A program made the translations under genes and the position numbers. Shown one piece after another: positions 8,671-16,685 of a DNA stretch of 45,472 bases. This DNA is from Hydrogenophaga sp. GTDB taxonomy: Bacteria > Pseudomonadota > Gammaproteobacteria > Burkholderiales > Burkholderiaceae_C. The stretch's first letter is position 1. The number at the start of each line of letters is the position of its first letter. Under the pieces are notes generated by a model. The model was not told where the DNA came from, ran no database searches, and was given only the letters and a program-made list of their open reading frames with translations. Location of the stretch: the NCBI RefSeq assembly GCF_030373225.1, contig NZ_JAUCZG010000036.1, positions 1 to 45,472 of the forward strand. Direction: 5' to 3'.

Positions 8671-9356
8671 GCCAGCGCTGACCGCATCTGGTCAATGACC
8701 GCCTTGTAGTCGGGCTTGCCAAAGATCGCGCTGCCGGCCACGAAGGTGTCGGCGCCTGCGTCGGCCACGCGGCGGATGTTGTCGGGCTTGATGCCGCCGT
8801 CCACTTCCAGGCGGATGTCCCGGCCCGTGGCCTCGATGCGCCGGCGCGCGTCCTCGATCTTGCGCAACGCCGAGTCGATGAAGCTCTGCCCGCCGAAGCC
8901 CGGGTTGACGCTCATGATCAGGATCAGGTCGATGTCGTCGATCAGCCAGTCGAGCACGTCCAGTGGCTGACCCGGGTTGAAGGTCAGGCCGGCCTTGGCT
9001 CCCTTGGCCTTGATGGCCTGCACGCTGCGGTGCACGTGAGCGCTTGCATCGGGGTGAAAGCTCACCAGGTCGGCGCCGGCGTCGATGAAGGCGCCGGCGA
9101 GCGCGTCCACCGGCTGGATCATCAGGTGCACATCGATCGGCACCGGCGTGCCGTCGGGTTTCTTCGCGTGCGGCTTGAGCGCCTGGCACACCATGGGGCC
9201 GAAAGTCAGGTTGGGCACGTAGTGGTTGTCCATCACGTCGAAATGGATCCAGTCGGCGCCGGCGGCGATGACGTTTCGCACCTCTTCGCCCAGGCGGGCA
9301 AAGTCGGCCGAGAGAATGGAGGGGGCGATGAATGCGGCGCTGGCGTTCCGTGACAT
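8667..9356 (-). CDS. rpe: Ribulose-phosphate 3-epimerase
   Basis: This 229-aa TIM-barrel enzyme interconverts ribulose-5-phosphate and xylulose-5-phosphate in the pentose phosphate pathway. It shows [17 protein letters not shown], the metal-binding [10 protein letters not shown] and DVHLMI, the phosphate loop [11 protein letters not shown], and [12 protein letters not shown]. The start is taken at the ATG at 9356, which has AGG six bases upstream. A TTG two codons earlier is possible. It forms a two-gene unit with gph and is divergent from apaG. Confidence 0.95.
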   Translation of the reverse strand: MSRNASAAFIAPSILSADFARLGEEVRNVIAAGADWIHFDVMDNHYVPNLTFGPMVCQALKPHAKKPDGTPVPIDVHLMIQPVDALAGAFIDAGADLVSFHPDASAHVHRSVQAIKAKGAKAGLTFNPGQPLDVLDWLIDDIDLILIMSVNPGFGGQSFIDSALRKIEDARRRIEATGRDIRLEVDGGIKPDNIRRVADAGADTFVAGSAIFGKPDYKAVIDQMRSALA

Positions 9357-9436
9357 GGGCAACCTGTGGTGAGTGGTGGGGAGGCGTTCGGGTGCATTCT
9401 GGCAGGCATCGCAGGCGCACGCAGCCCCGGGGTAAC

Positions 9437-9841
9437 ATGCCGGCCATGCCCAAATACCTGTTCACCTGCGAGGTTGAACCCCAGTACCTGAGCGAACAGT
9501 CTTCGCCCGACGAAGACCAGTACGCCTTCGCCTACACCATCACCATCACGAACGCCGGTGAGGCCACCGCGCAGCTCATCGCACGGCACTGGATCATCGA
9601 CGACGAGCTGGGGCACACGGAACAGGTCAAGGGACTGGGCGTGGTGGGTCACCAGCCGCTGCTGCGTCCGGGCGAATCGTTCCAGTACACCAGCGGCACA
9701 CGGCTGAAGACGCCCACGGGCAGCATGCGGGGCAGCTTTTTCTGCGTCGCCGAAGACGGCGAACGGTTCGAGGCGGTGGTGCCCGAGTTCGCCTTGCGGG
9801 CCAGCGGTTCGGGCGAAGCCCCCTCGCGAGTGCTGCACTGA
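9437..9841 (+). CDS. apaG: ApaG-family protein (Co2+/Mg2+ efflux protein)
   Basis: A 134-aa protein made of one ApaG/DUF525 domain, an immunoglobulin-like beta sandwich. The family patterns [48 protein letters not shown] and [13 protein letters not shown] are all present. ApaG has been linked to Co2+ resistance and Mg2+ efflux in Salmonella and binds pyrophosphate in Xanthomonas, but its molecular role is unsettled. An ATG at 9446 (MPKYLF...) is an equally plausible start. I list 9437 because GGGG lies five bases before it. Confidence 0.92.
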   Translation: MPAMPKYLFTCEVEPQYLSEQSSPDEDQYAFAYTITITNAGEATAQLIARHWIIDDELGHTEQVKGLGVVGHQPLLRPGESFQYTSGTRLKTPTGSMRGSFFCVAEDGERFEAVVPEFALRASGSGEAPSRVLH

Positions 9842-9889
9842 GGTGCACCACCCCGCCCCCCCGCCAGCGTTCTCTCCACCGCTGAGTCC

Positions 9890-11899
9890 ATGCACGCCGC
9901 CACCCTGATCGCCCGCCTGGACCCCGAGGCACCGCTGGCGCAGCGCCACCTGTGGTTCATCGACGCCATGCGCTGGGTGCGCGGTGACGAAAAAAGCGTG
10001 CCGGCCAGCGTGGCGCGGGTGCGTGAGTTTCTCGACAGCGTTCAGTCGCAGCCCGAGCTTCGGTTGCGCTGGCAGCGCTGGTGGCAGCATTTCGTCGCCA
10101 CGGTGGACATCACCCCGCTGCTGGCCGACCACGGTTTTGCGCCACGCACCGCCTTCCTCAGCGAGTTCGGCAACCGCCTGCGCAAGAAGGTGCTGCCCAA
10201 CACGCCCGAGACCACCGATCTGGGCGAGCTGTTCGGCCTGCTGCTGCCCACGCGCTTCGATGTGCGCTGGCTCAAGGCACTGGACAGTGCCACCTTGCTG
10301 CGCCTGCGCGACCTGCTGATCGGCGCCGGCCCCGAGCCCCATGCGAAAGACGCCGACTTCTGGCAGGTGGCCCTGATGGACGCCATGATTTCCTGCGTGA
10401 GCCAGGTCAGCGCCACCGGTTTTGCATCCGAGATCCGGGTCCGCATGTCGCCCGAGGCGCAAGAGCAGAAGCCGTTCCACCAGCTGCCCAGCGATCTGGA
10501 GGCGTTGCGCCGCGCCGTGCGGGTGCACGGCGCCCAAAGCCCGGAGGCACTGGAGGCCGCCACGCGGCTGCGCAACCAGCTCGACGCCTGTCGCCACGCG
10601 GCCTATTCGGTGTACTCGCACCTCGAGGAGCACGGCGTCTCGGTGGGCATCGTGTTCCGGCTGCGCCAGCTGCGCGAACGGGTGGTGCGGGTGAAGGAAC
10701 TGCTCGACTGCCTGCAGTCCGACCAGCCCGAGCGCGCCACGGTCGCCCTGCTGGCCGACCTCGCCCAGGTGGGTCTGGACAGCCGCAGCATCCGCTCCCT
10801 CATTGCCGCCAGCTCGCACCTGACCGCAGCCAAGGTGGCCGAGCGCAGTGCCGAGAGCGGTGAGCACTACATCACCCGCAACACCGCCGAGTACAAGGAC
10901 ATGCTGGGCAAGGCCGCAGGCGGCGGCGCGGTGCTCGGCATCACCACCTGGGTGAAGTTTGCGCTGTACGGCCTGGGCCTCTCGGCCTTCTGGGGCGGTT
11001 TTGCGGCGGGCTTCAACTACGCGGCATCGTTCGTGATCATCATGCTGCTGCACCTCACGGTGGCGACCAAACAGCCCGCGGTGACCGCCCCGGCGATGGT
11101 GGCCAAGCTGAAGGAAATCAAGCAGCCGGGCGCCGTCAGGCGTTTCGTGGACGAAGTGGCCAACCTGTTCCGCTCGCAGGTGGCGGCCATCGTGGGCAAC
11201 ATCGGCCTGGTGATACCGGTGGTGCTCCTGATCAGTGCGCTGCTGCAGTTCGGCACCGGCAGCGCCATGCTGGACGAAGAGAAGGCGCGCCATACGCTGC
11301 ACAGCATCAGCCTGCTGGGCCCCACCCTGCTGTTCGCCGCCTTCACCGGCGTGCTGCTGTTTGCATCGAGCATCGTTGCGGGCTGGGTGGAAAACTGGTT
11401 TGTGTTCCACAAGCTGCATTCGGCCATGGAGCACAACCCGCGCTTCACCAACCTGCTGGGACGCAAGCGGGCGGCGCGCTGGGCCAATTTCACGCGCACC
11501 AACATCTCTGGCCTGGCCGCCAACATCTCGCTCGGATTCATGCTGGGCCTGACCCCCGCCTTTCTCCAGTTTTTCGGCCTGGGCATCGACGTGCGCCACG
11601 TCACGCTGTCGGCCGGCCAGGTGGCCGCTGCGGCGTCGGCGCTGGGTCTGGGCGTGTTGCGTGAACCCGCCTTCTGGTGGGCGGTGGGCGGCATCGTGGC
11701 GATCGGTCCGATCAACCTGGCCGTGAGCTTCTACCTCGCCTTCCGGCTGGCCCTGCAGGCCCAGAGCATCAGCGAGGTCAACCGCCAGCTGATCCGCACC
11801 GCGATCAAGCGGCGCATCCGCGTGGCGCCGCTGAGTTTTCTGCTGCCGCCACGCCACAATCCCGGGGACGATGACGCCACCGCCGAGCCCCATGGGTGA
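9890..11899 (+). CDS. Large membrane protein of the so-called site-specific recombinase family (PF10136)
   Basis: A 669-aa protein matching the family annotated as site-specific recombinase (Gcr of Neisseria). Residues 1-340 look soluble and helical, with motifs such as LSEFGNRLRKKVLPNTPE and SGEHYITRNTAEYKDML. From about residue 344 there are roughly six long hydrophobic stretches, ending in a basic tail with RTAIKRRIR. I see neither a serine-recombinase nor a tyrosine-recombinase active site, and a polytopic membrane protein is an unlikely DNA recombinase. The function is therefore unknown and the family name should be treated with caution. It starts 48 bases after apaG, and its 3' end overlaps thiL by 29 bases. 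Confidence 0.8.
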   Translation: MHAATLIARLDPEAPLAQRHLWFIDAMRWVRGDEKSVPASVARVREFLDSVQSQPELRLRWQRWWQHFVATVDITPLLADHGFAPRTAFLSEFGNRLRKKVLPNTPETTDLGELFGLLLPTRFDVRWLKALDSATLLRLRDLLIGAGPEPHAKDADFWQVALMDAMISCVSQVSATGFASEIRVRMSPEAQEQKPFHQLPSDLEALRRAVRVHGAQSPEALEAATRLRNQLDACRHAAYSVYSHLEEHGVSVGIVFRLRQLRERVVRVKELLDCLQSDQPERATVALLADLAQVGLDSRSIRSLIAASSHLTAAKVAERSAESGEHYITRNTAEYKDMLGKAAGGGAVLGITTWVKFALYGLGLSAFWGGFAAGFNYAASFVIIMLLHLTVATKQPAVTAPAMVAKLKEIKQPGAVRRFVDEVANLFRSQVAAIVGNIGLVIPVVLLISALLQFGTGSAMLDEEKARHTLHSISLLGPTLLFAAFTGVLLFASSIVAGWVENWFVFHKLHSAMEHNPRFTNLLGRKRAARWANFTRTNISGLAANISLGFMLGLTPAFLQFFGLGIDVRHVTLSAGQVAAAASALGLGVLREPAFWWAVGGIVAIGPINLAVSFYLAFRLALQAQSISEVNRQLIRTAIKRRIRVAPLSFLLPPRHNPGDDDATAEPHG

Positions 11900-12884
11900 A
11901 TTCGAACTCATCCGCAAGCACTTCCAGCGGCCTGGCCAGGTGGCCAGGCCCGGGGTGGCGCTGGGCATCGGTGATGACTGCGCCCTGCTGCAACCCCACC
12001 CGGGACACCAGCTCGCGGTGTCCACCGACATGCTGGTCGAGGGCCGGCACTTCTTTGCCGACGTCGACCCCGAGGCCCTGGGCCACAAGGCGCTGGCGGT
12101 CAACCTGAGCGACCTCGCCGCGATGGGCGCGCGCCCGCTGGGCTTCACGCTCGCGCTGGCCCTGCCCGATGCCAGCGAGACCTGGCTCGCTGCCTTCGCC
12201 CGCGGCCTGTTCGCGCTCGCCGATGCCCACGCCTGCCCGCTGGTGGGTGGCGACACCACGCGCGGGCCGCTCAACATCTGCATCACGGTGATGGGCGAAG
12301 TGCGCCCGGGACCGGCCATGCAGCGCAGCCAGGCGCAGGTGGGCGACGACCTCTACCTCACCGGGCGCACCGGCGAGGCGCGGCTGGCGCTCGAACTCAT
12401 GCGCGGCACCGACTGGGCCACCCGGGCTTGCGGCCAACAGGCCCTCACGCGCCACCCGGAACTGCGCCAGCGGCTGGAACGCCCCCTGCCCCGGCTGGCA
12501 CTGGGCACGCTGCTGGCGGTGCTGGGCAACGCGGTGCACGCGGCCATCGACCTGAGCGATGGCCTGGCCGGAGACCTTGGACACATCCTGCAGGCCAGTG
12601 GCGTGGGCGCCGAGATCGCGCTGGCCGCCCTGCCGGTGGCGCCGGCGCTGCAGCCACTCAGCGCAGAGCAGCGCCTGGACTGCATCCTCAACGGCGGCGA
12701 CGACTACGAATTGCTGTTCACGGCGGCGCCCATCGCGCGCGCAGCGGTGGACGCGGCCGCCCAGGCCAGCGGCACACCGGTGCAGCGCATCGGCCGCATC
12801 AGTGCGTCGCCCGGCCTGCGGGTGCTCGATGCGTCCGGTCACCCGGTGACGGTCTCATCACGCGGCTTCGACCACTTCGGCTGA
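11871..12884 (+). CDS. thiL: Thiamine-monophosphate kinase
   Basis: This 337-aa kinase makes thiamine diphosphate from thiamine monophosphate. The N-terminal GEFELIRKHF, GIGDDCAL (residues 32-39), STDMLVEGRHF, HKALAVNLSDLAAMGA, VGGDTTRGPL and late NGGDDYELLF motifs are all intact. The ATG at 11871 has GGGGAC upstream and lies inside the preceding gene. An ATG at 11892 (MGEFELI) is a possible alternative. thiL-pgpA-pncC is a common order in betaproteobacteria, but here an opposite-strand gene separates thiL from pgpA and overlaps the thiL 3' end by 27 bases. Confidence 0.94.
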   Translation: MTPPPSPMGEFELIRKHFQRPGQVARPGVALGIGDDCALLQPHPGHQLAVSTDMLVEGRHFFADVDPEALGHKALAVNLSDLAAMGARPLGFTLALALPDASETWLAAFARGLFALADAHACPLVGGDTTRGPLNICITVMGEVRPGPAMQRSQAQVGDDLYLTGRTGEARLALELMRGTDWATRACGQQALTRHPELRQRLERPLPRLALGTLLAVLGNAVHAAIDLSDGLAGDLGHILQASGVGAEIALAALPVAPALQPLSAEQRLDCILNGGDDYELLFTAAPIARAAVDAAAQASGTPVQRIGRISASPGLRVLDASGHPVTVSSRGFDHFG

Positions 12885-14438
12885 TCCGCGCGCGCCCAGC
12901 AGCGCCGCCACGATCTGCTCCACGCGCCGGTGCTCCAGCCGACCCGCCTCGATCCAGACCACGCGCCCCTCGGGGGCGCCGACCAGATCGGCCAGTGCGG
13001 TGGGCCGGTCGGTGCTGCCATCAAAAAGAAGCACCACGCGCTGCAGGTGCGGTGCACCGGCCAGCACGCCGAGTTCGTGGCGGCGGCCCTGGTTGCGCGC
13101 CTGGAACCCGCGCAAGTCCATCAGCACCACGTCGGCCTGCACCACCAGCGCGGCCAGCGCCTGCTGCCAGGTGCTGTCGAAGCAATAGCACTCGTTGACC
13201 CGGTAGCGGCCATCGGGGTCGGGCGCCAGGTCGAAGTCGCGCAGGCGCTCGCCCACCTGCGCTTCGTTGGCCACGAAGCGCCCGGCCAGCCGACCATCGA
13301 GGAAGGTGAACACATCGTCCGGGTCGATGGTGCGGCTGAGCAGGTCGGTGCCGGCGATCAGCACGGTGTTGCCCGTCAGCCGCCAGCGCTCGACCACCCG
13401 GTCGAACAAGGTCTGCACGCCGGCGTCCTGCTGGAACACGCGCAGCACCAGCAGCGTGGGTGGCGCGCGCCGGGGCGCCAGCCAGCTGCGCAGGGCCAGG
13501 CCCGCCAGCGGAATCCACAGCGAGGGGAGGAACTGGGTGAGCGCCATCCAGCCCACACCCTGCAGCGCCGGCAGCGCAGACGCGCCCAGCACCACCAGCC
13601 AGTAGGCCGCGAGCAGGTACCACAGGTCCGAGAAACGCTTGGCACGGTAGGCGTGCGCCAGCCCGCGCGCCATGGCCCAGGCGGGCCAGGCCAGCAGCGC
13701 CCAGGGTGCCAGCGCCAGCAACACGATCGCGGGCCAGGCGCCCACCGCCTGAACCAGCGCCACCAACCAGCCCGGTGGGTCCTGCACGCCGCTGACCATG
13801 GCCTGCAACGCCAGCACCGACGAGGCCGCCAGCAGCATGAAGATGGGCAGCAGATACGGCGCGATGGCGCGGATGCGTCCGCTGGCGCCGATCACCAGGG
13901 TGACCAGCACGGGCAGCAGCACCAGACCGCCCAGCCAGCCCAGCGAGGTGGCCAGCGGCTGGGGCGAGACAAACCGCCACCAGGTGAGCGCCAGCATGGC
14001 CATCAGGTACAGCCCGATCGCCCCCAATGTCCGCCACCACGACCAGCGCCGCACCAGCCCCCAGGTGAGGGCCATCGGCCAGGCGTAGACCACACCGAGC
14101 GTGAGCGCGCGGCCCAGGCTGAGCAATTCGCTGCCATAAATGAAGAGCAAGGCCAGCACCGACTGGGTCACGCCGATCAACAGGCTGAGTGCGCTCACCA
14201 CGAGCAGGTAGCGCCGGCTGGCGTGCCGGTTCGCCGCCGCATCCAGCACGACCGTTGGCCGGTCTGGCGCGGGCGCGCCGGACCGGGCCACGGCATGAGC
14301 CGCATCGGGTGGAGGCGAGCGCCGCATGAGTGCCAGCATCCGGCGGCGGTACAGGCCTGCAACCACCCAGGAGGCGGCGCCCGTGAGCAGCACACCCAGC
14401 ACCATGGCGGTGAGGATGGCACCGGTGTTCATCTCCAT
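12858..14438 (-). CDS. Multi-pass membrane protein with a cytosolic, possibly TIR-like, C-terminal domain
   Basis: This 526-aa protein is not one I recognise by name. Residues 1-325 hold about eight or nine transmembrane segments; one is near residues 8-31 and the others run from about 77 to 320. Residues about 330-515 read as an alternating beta/alpha domain, with strands LLVLRVFQ, NTVLIAGTD, ADVVLMDLRGF, RVVLLFDG and RVVWIEAG. Between them are the conserved-looking FLDGRLAGRFV and RYRVNECYCFDSTW. After ADVVLMDLRGF, NQGRRHELGVL puts a Glu where TIR domains carry their catalytic Glu. The TIR-like reading is an inference from pattern only. The gene sits between thiL and pgpA on the opposite strand and overlaps the thiL end by 27 bases. 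Confidence 0.7.
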   Translation of the reverse strand: MEMNTGAILTAMVLGVLLTGAASWVVAGLYRRRMLALMRRSPPPDAAHAVARSGAPAPDRPTVVLDAAANRHASRRYLLVVSALSLLIGVTQSVLALLFIYGSELLSLGRALTLGVVYAWPMALTWGLVRRWSWWRTLGAIGLYLMAMLALTWWRFVSPQPLATSLGWLGGLVLLPVLVTLVIGASGRIRAIAPYLLPIFMLLAASSVLALQAMVSGVQDPPGWLVALVQAVGAWPAIVLLALAPWALLAWPAWAMARGLAHAYRAKRFSDLWYLLAAYWLVVLGASALPALQGVGWMALTQFLPSLWIPLAGLALRSWLAPRRAPPTLLVLRVFQQDAGVQTLFDRVVERWRLTGNTVLIAGTDLLSRTIDPDDVFTFLDGRLAGRFVANEAQVGERLRDFDLAPDPDGRYRVNECYCFDSTWQQALAALVVQADVVLMDLRGFQARNQGRRHELGVLAGAPHLQRVVLLFDGSTDRPTALADLVGAPEGRVVWIEAGRLEHRRVEQIVAALLGARGSAEVVEAA

Positions 14439-14514
14439 GCGCCCCCCTGTTTCGTTCGCGCCAGTATCCCGCCGGTGTCACGGCCCGGCAAGACCGCCCA
14501 CCCATAATCCGTCC

Positions 14515-15030
14515 ATGCCCGAGACCGCCCACGCCCCCATGGCCCGCCCGACCTGGGCCTTTCTGTTGTCCCACCCGGCCCACTTCATCGCACTCGGTGG
14601 GGGCGCCGGCCTGAGCCGGTTTGCACCCGGTACCGTGGGCACGCTGTGGGCCTGGGCGTCGTTCCTGCTGCTGCAGCCGCTGATGTCGCCGCCCGCTTGG
14701 GCGCTGCTGATCGCAGCCGCCACGCTGGTGGGCTGGTGGGCCTGCACCGTGACCGCGTTGCACATGCGCGTGGCCGACTCGGGCCACATCGTCTGGGACG
14801 AGGTGGTGGCCTTCTGGCTGGTGCTGTGGCTGATCGAGCCGACGGGCTTCTGGGGACAACTGGTGGCGTTCGGCCTGTTCCGCTTCTTTGATGCGGTGAA
14901 GTTCGGCCCCATGGCCTGGGCCGACCAGACCTTCAAGGGTTTTGGTCCGCGCGGCGGCTTCGGCATCCTGCTCGACGATGTCGCCGCGGCACTGTGCACG
15001 CTGCTGGTGATCGCGCTCTGGAGGTTTTGA
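14515..15030 (+). CDS. pgpA: Phosphatidylglycerophosphatase A
   Basis: This 171-aa inner-membrane enzyme dephosphorylates phosphatidylglycerol phosphate to phosphatidylglycerol. Family motifs are HFIALGGGAGLSRFAPGTVGTLWA, DSGHIVWDEVVAFW with the conserved Asp-Glu pair, FRFFDAVKFGP, and FGILLDDVAAAL, with about four membrane spans. The ATG at 14515 gives the usual length. Its TGA overlaps the pncC ATG by one base (TGATG), so the two are coupled. Confidence 0.93.
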   Translation: MPETAHAPMARPTWAFLLSHPAHFIALGGGAGLSRFAPGTVGTLWAWASFLLLQPLMSPPAWALLIAAATLVGWWACTVTALHMRVADSGHIVWDEVVAFWLVLWLIEPTGFWGQLVAFGLFRFFDAVKFGPMAWADQTFKGFGPRGGFGILLDDVAAALCTLLVIALWRF

Positions 15031-15509
15031 TGATGGGCACAACCGGCCTGGTGGAGGCGCTCGCGCACGAACTCAAAAGCCGCGGGCTGATGATGGCCAC
15101 CGCCGAGAGCTGCACCGGCGGCCTCATCGCCGGCGCCTGCACCGACCTGAGCGGCTCCAGCGACTGGTTCGAGCGCGGCTTCGTCACCTACTCGAACGCC
15201 GCCAAGACCGAGCTGCTGGGTGTTCCCGCCAAACTGATCGAACGGCACGGTGCGGTGAGTGAGGCGGTGGCGCGCGCCATGGCGGCGGGTGCGCTGGCGC
15301 ATTCGCCCGCCCGGATGGCGGTGGCCGTCACCGGCGTGGCCGGCCCCACCGGCGGCAGTGCCGACAAGCCGGTGGGCACGGTCTGGTTCGGCTGGGCCAC
15401 GCCGGCGGGCACCTTCACCGAATGCCGGCGCTTCGACGGTGACCGCGCTGCGGTGCGCGCCGCCACCGTGCAGCACGCCCTGACCGGACTGCTGCAACGC
15501 CTGCCCTGA
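15030..15509 (+). CDS. pncC: Nicotinamide-nucleotide amidase (CinA C-terminal domain protein)
   Basis: A 159-aa stand-alone CinA C-terminal domain that deamidates nicotinamide mononucleotide to nicotinic acid mononucleotide in NAD recycling. The signature TAESCTGGLIAG carries the nucleophile Ser27. It is followed by GFVTYSNAAKTELLGV, AVTGVAGPTGG and KPVGTVWFG. A strong GGAGG (15020-15024) sits at the right distance from the ATG, inside the end of pgpA. It lacks the N-terminal MoaB-like half of full CinA. Confidence 0.93.
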   Translation: MMGTTGLVEALAHELKSRGLMMATAESCTGGLIAGACTDLSGSSDWFERGFVTYSNAAKTELLGVPAKLIERHGAVSEAVARAMAAGALAHSPARMAVAVTGVAGPTGGSADKPVGTVWFGWATPAGTFTECRRFDGDRAAVRAATVQHALTGLLQRLP

Positions 15510-15518
15510 GAGCACGCC

Positions 15519-16664
15519 ATGGAGCCGTTCAAGAACCTGATCAACGCCGGCACCGTGGCCACCACGGGTCTGCACCTGCAACGAGCCTGGTCGGGCTTCG
15601 ATCGCGCGCGTTTCGAGGCCCTCGCCGGCCATGGCCTGGACGCACTCGAACTCAAGGCGCGCATGCTGCAGCTGGCCGACGCGCTGCACGCCACCCTGCC
15701 CGGGCATTTCGACACCGCCTGCGGCGTGCTGGAAGCCAGCCTGGCGCCGCCGCTGCCGCTGGACGCCCGCGGCGAGCCCGTGGGTCTGACGACCGCAGCC
15801 GCCAGCACCGGCCTGTCCGGCTGGGTGATCTGGTCGATGGGCGAATTCGTGGCCCGCCAGGGCCTGCACGACGTGCCGCGCGCTCTGGCCTGCCTGCACG
15901 CGCTCACGCAGCGCTCCACCGCCGAGTTCGCGATCCGGCCCTTCATCCAGCAGCAGCCCGAGGCCGTGTGGCCGGTGCTGGCGCGCTGGGCACAAGACCC
16001 GAGCGTGCACGTGCGCCGGCTGGTGAGCGAGGGCAGCCGCCCGCGACTGCCCTGGGGACTTCGCCTGCAGGCACTGGTGAGCGACCCCGCGCCCGCGCTG
16101 CCGCTGCTGCGGGCGTTGCAGGACGACCCCAGCAGCTACGTGCGGCGCAGCGTGGCCAACCACCTCAACGACATCGCCAAGGACCATCCCGCGTTGGTGG
16201 CGGGCTGGGTGAAGGAACACCTGATCGGGGCCGGGCCCGAGCGCAGCGCCCTGCTGCGCCACGCCAGCCGCGGCCTGATCAAGCAGGGCCACGCCCCCAC
16301 ACTGGCCGCCTGGGGTCTGGCCCGCGGGCTGGAGGGCCAGGCCTCGCTCGCGCTGTCGGACCAGCGCGCCGCCGTGGGAGGCGAGATCGGCCTGCGGGTG
16401 GTGCTGCAATCCGCCGCCCGCCAGGCCCAGCCGCTGGAAATCGACTACGCGGTGCACCATGTGCGCGCCAACGGCAGCACCTCGCCCAAGGTGTTCAAGG
16501 GCTGGAAGCTCACGCTCGCCGCCGGCGAGCAACGCGTGCTGGCGAAACGCCACAGCTTGAGGCCGGTGACCACACGCACGCTGTACCCGGGCACGCACCG
16601 CATCGAGGTGCTGGTCAACGGCGTGGCACTGGCGCAGACCTCGTTCGAGTTGCTGTCGAATTGA
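15519..16664 (+). CDS. alkC: AlkC-type DNA alkylation repair glycosylase with a C-terminal Ig-like domain
   Basis: A 381-aa HEAT-repeat DNA glycosylase. Residues 1-280 match the AlkC/AlkD superfamily, for example EPFKNLINAG, GLDALELKARMLQLADAL, EFAIRPFIQ, SVHVRRLVSEGSRPRLPWG and PSSYVRRSVANHLNDIAKDHP. AlkC removes 3-methyladenine and 3-methylcytosine without flipping the base. From about residue 285 a beta-rich region (GGEIGLRVVLQS... to LVNGVALAQTSFELL) resembles the bacterial Ig-like domain known in the Pseudomonas AlkC subgroup. It starts ten bases after pncC and is probably cotranscribed. Confidence 0.85.
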   Translation: MEPFKNLINAGTVATTGLHLQRAWSGFDRARFEALAGHGLDALELKARMLQLADALHATLPGHFDTACGVLEASLAPPLPLDARGEPVGLTTAAASTGLSGWVIWSMGEFVARQGLHDVPRALACLHALTQRSTAEFAIRPFIQQQPEAVWPVLARWAQDPSVHVRRLVSEGSRPRLPWGLRLQALVSDPAPALPLLRALQDDPSSYVRRSVANHLNDIAKDHPALVAGWVKEHLIGAGPERSALLRHASRGLIKQGHAPTLAAWGLARGLEGQASLALSDQRAAVGGEIGLRVVLQSAARQAQPLEIDYAVHHVRANGSTSPKVFKGWKLTLAAGEQRVLAKRHSLRPVTTRTLYPGTHRIEVLVNGVALAQTSFELLSN

Positions 16665-16685
16665 ATGCCGCCTGGATCGTGCGGG

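Noticed and set aside
9233..12319. A 1,028-codon open frame on the minus strand opposite the membrane protein and thiL
   Set aside because: Its composition is typical of an antisense frame in GC-rich DNA, with no recognisable motif. The plus strand here encodes clear families (PF10136 and ThiL), and part of this frame is antisense to apaG.
12960..12980. A G/C-tract palindrome resembling repeat family A within the membrane/TIR-like gene
   Set aside because: Only the C-tract/G-tract resembles the repeat; the flanking blocks are missing and the bases encode an ordinary part of the protein.
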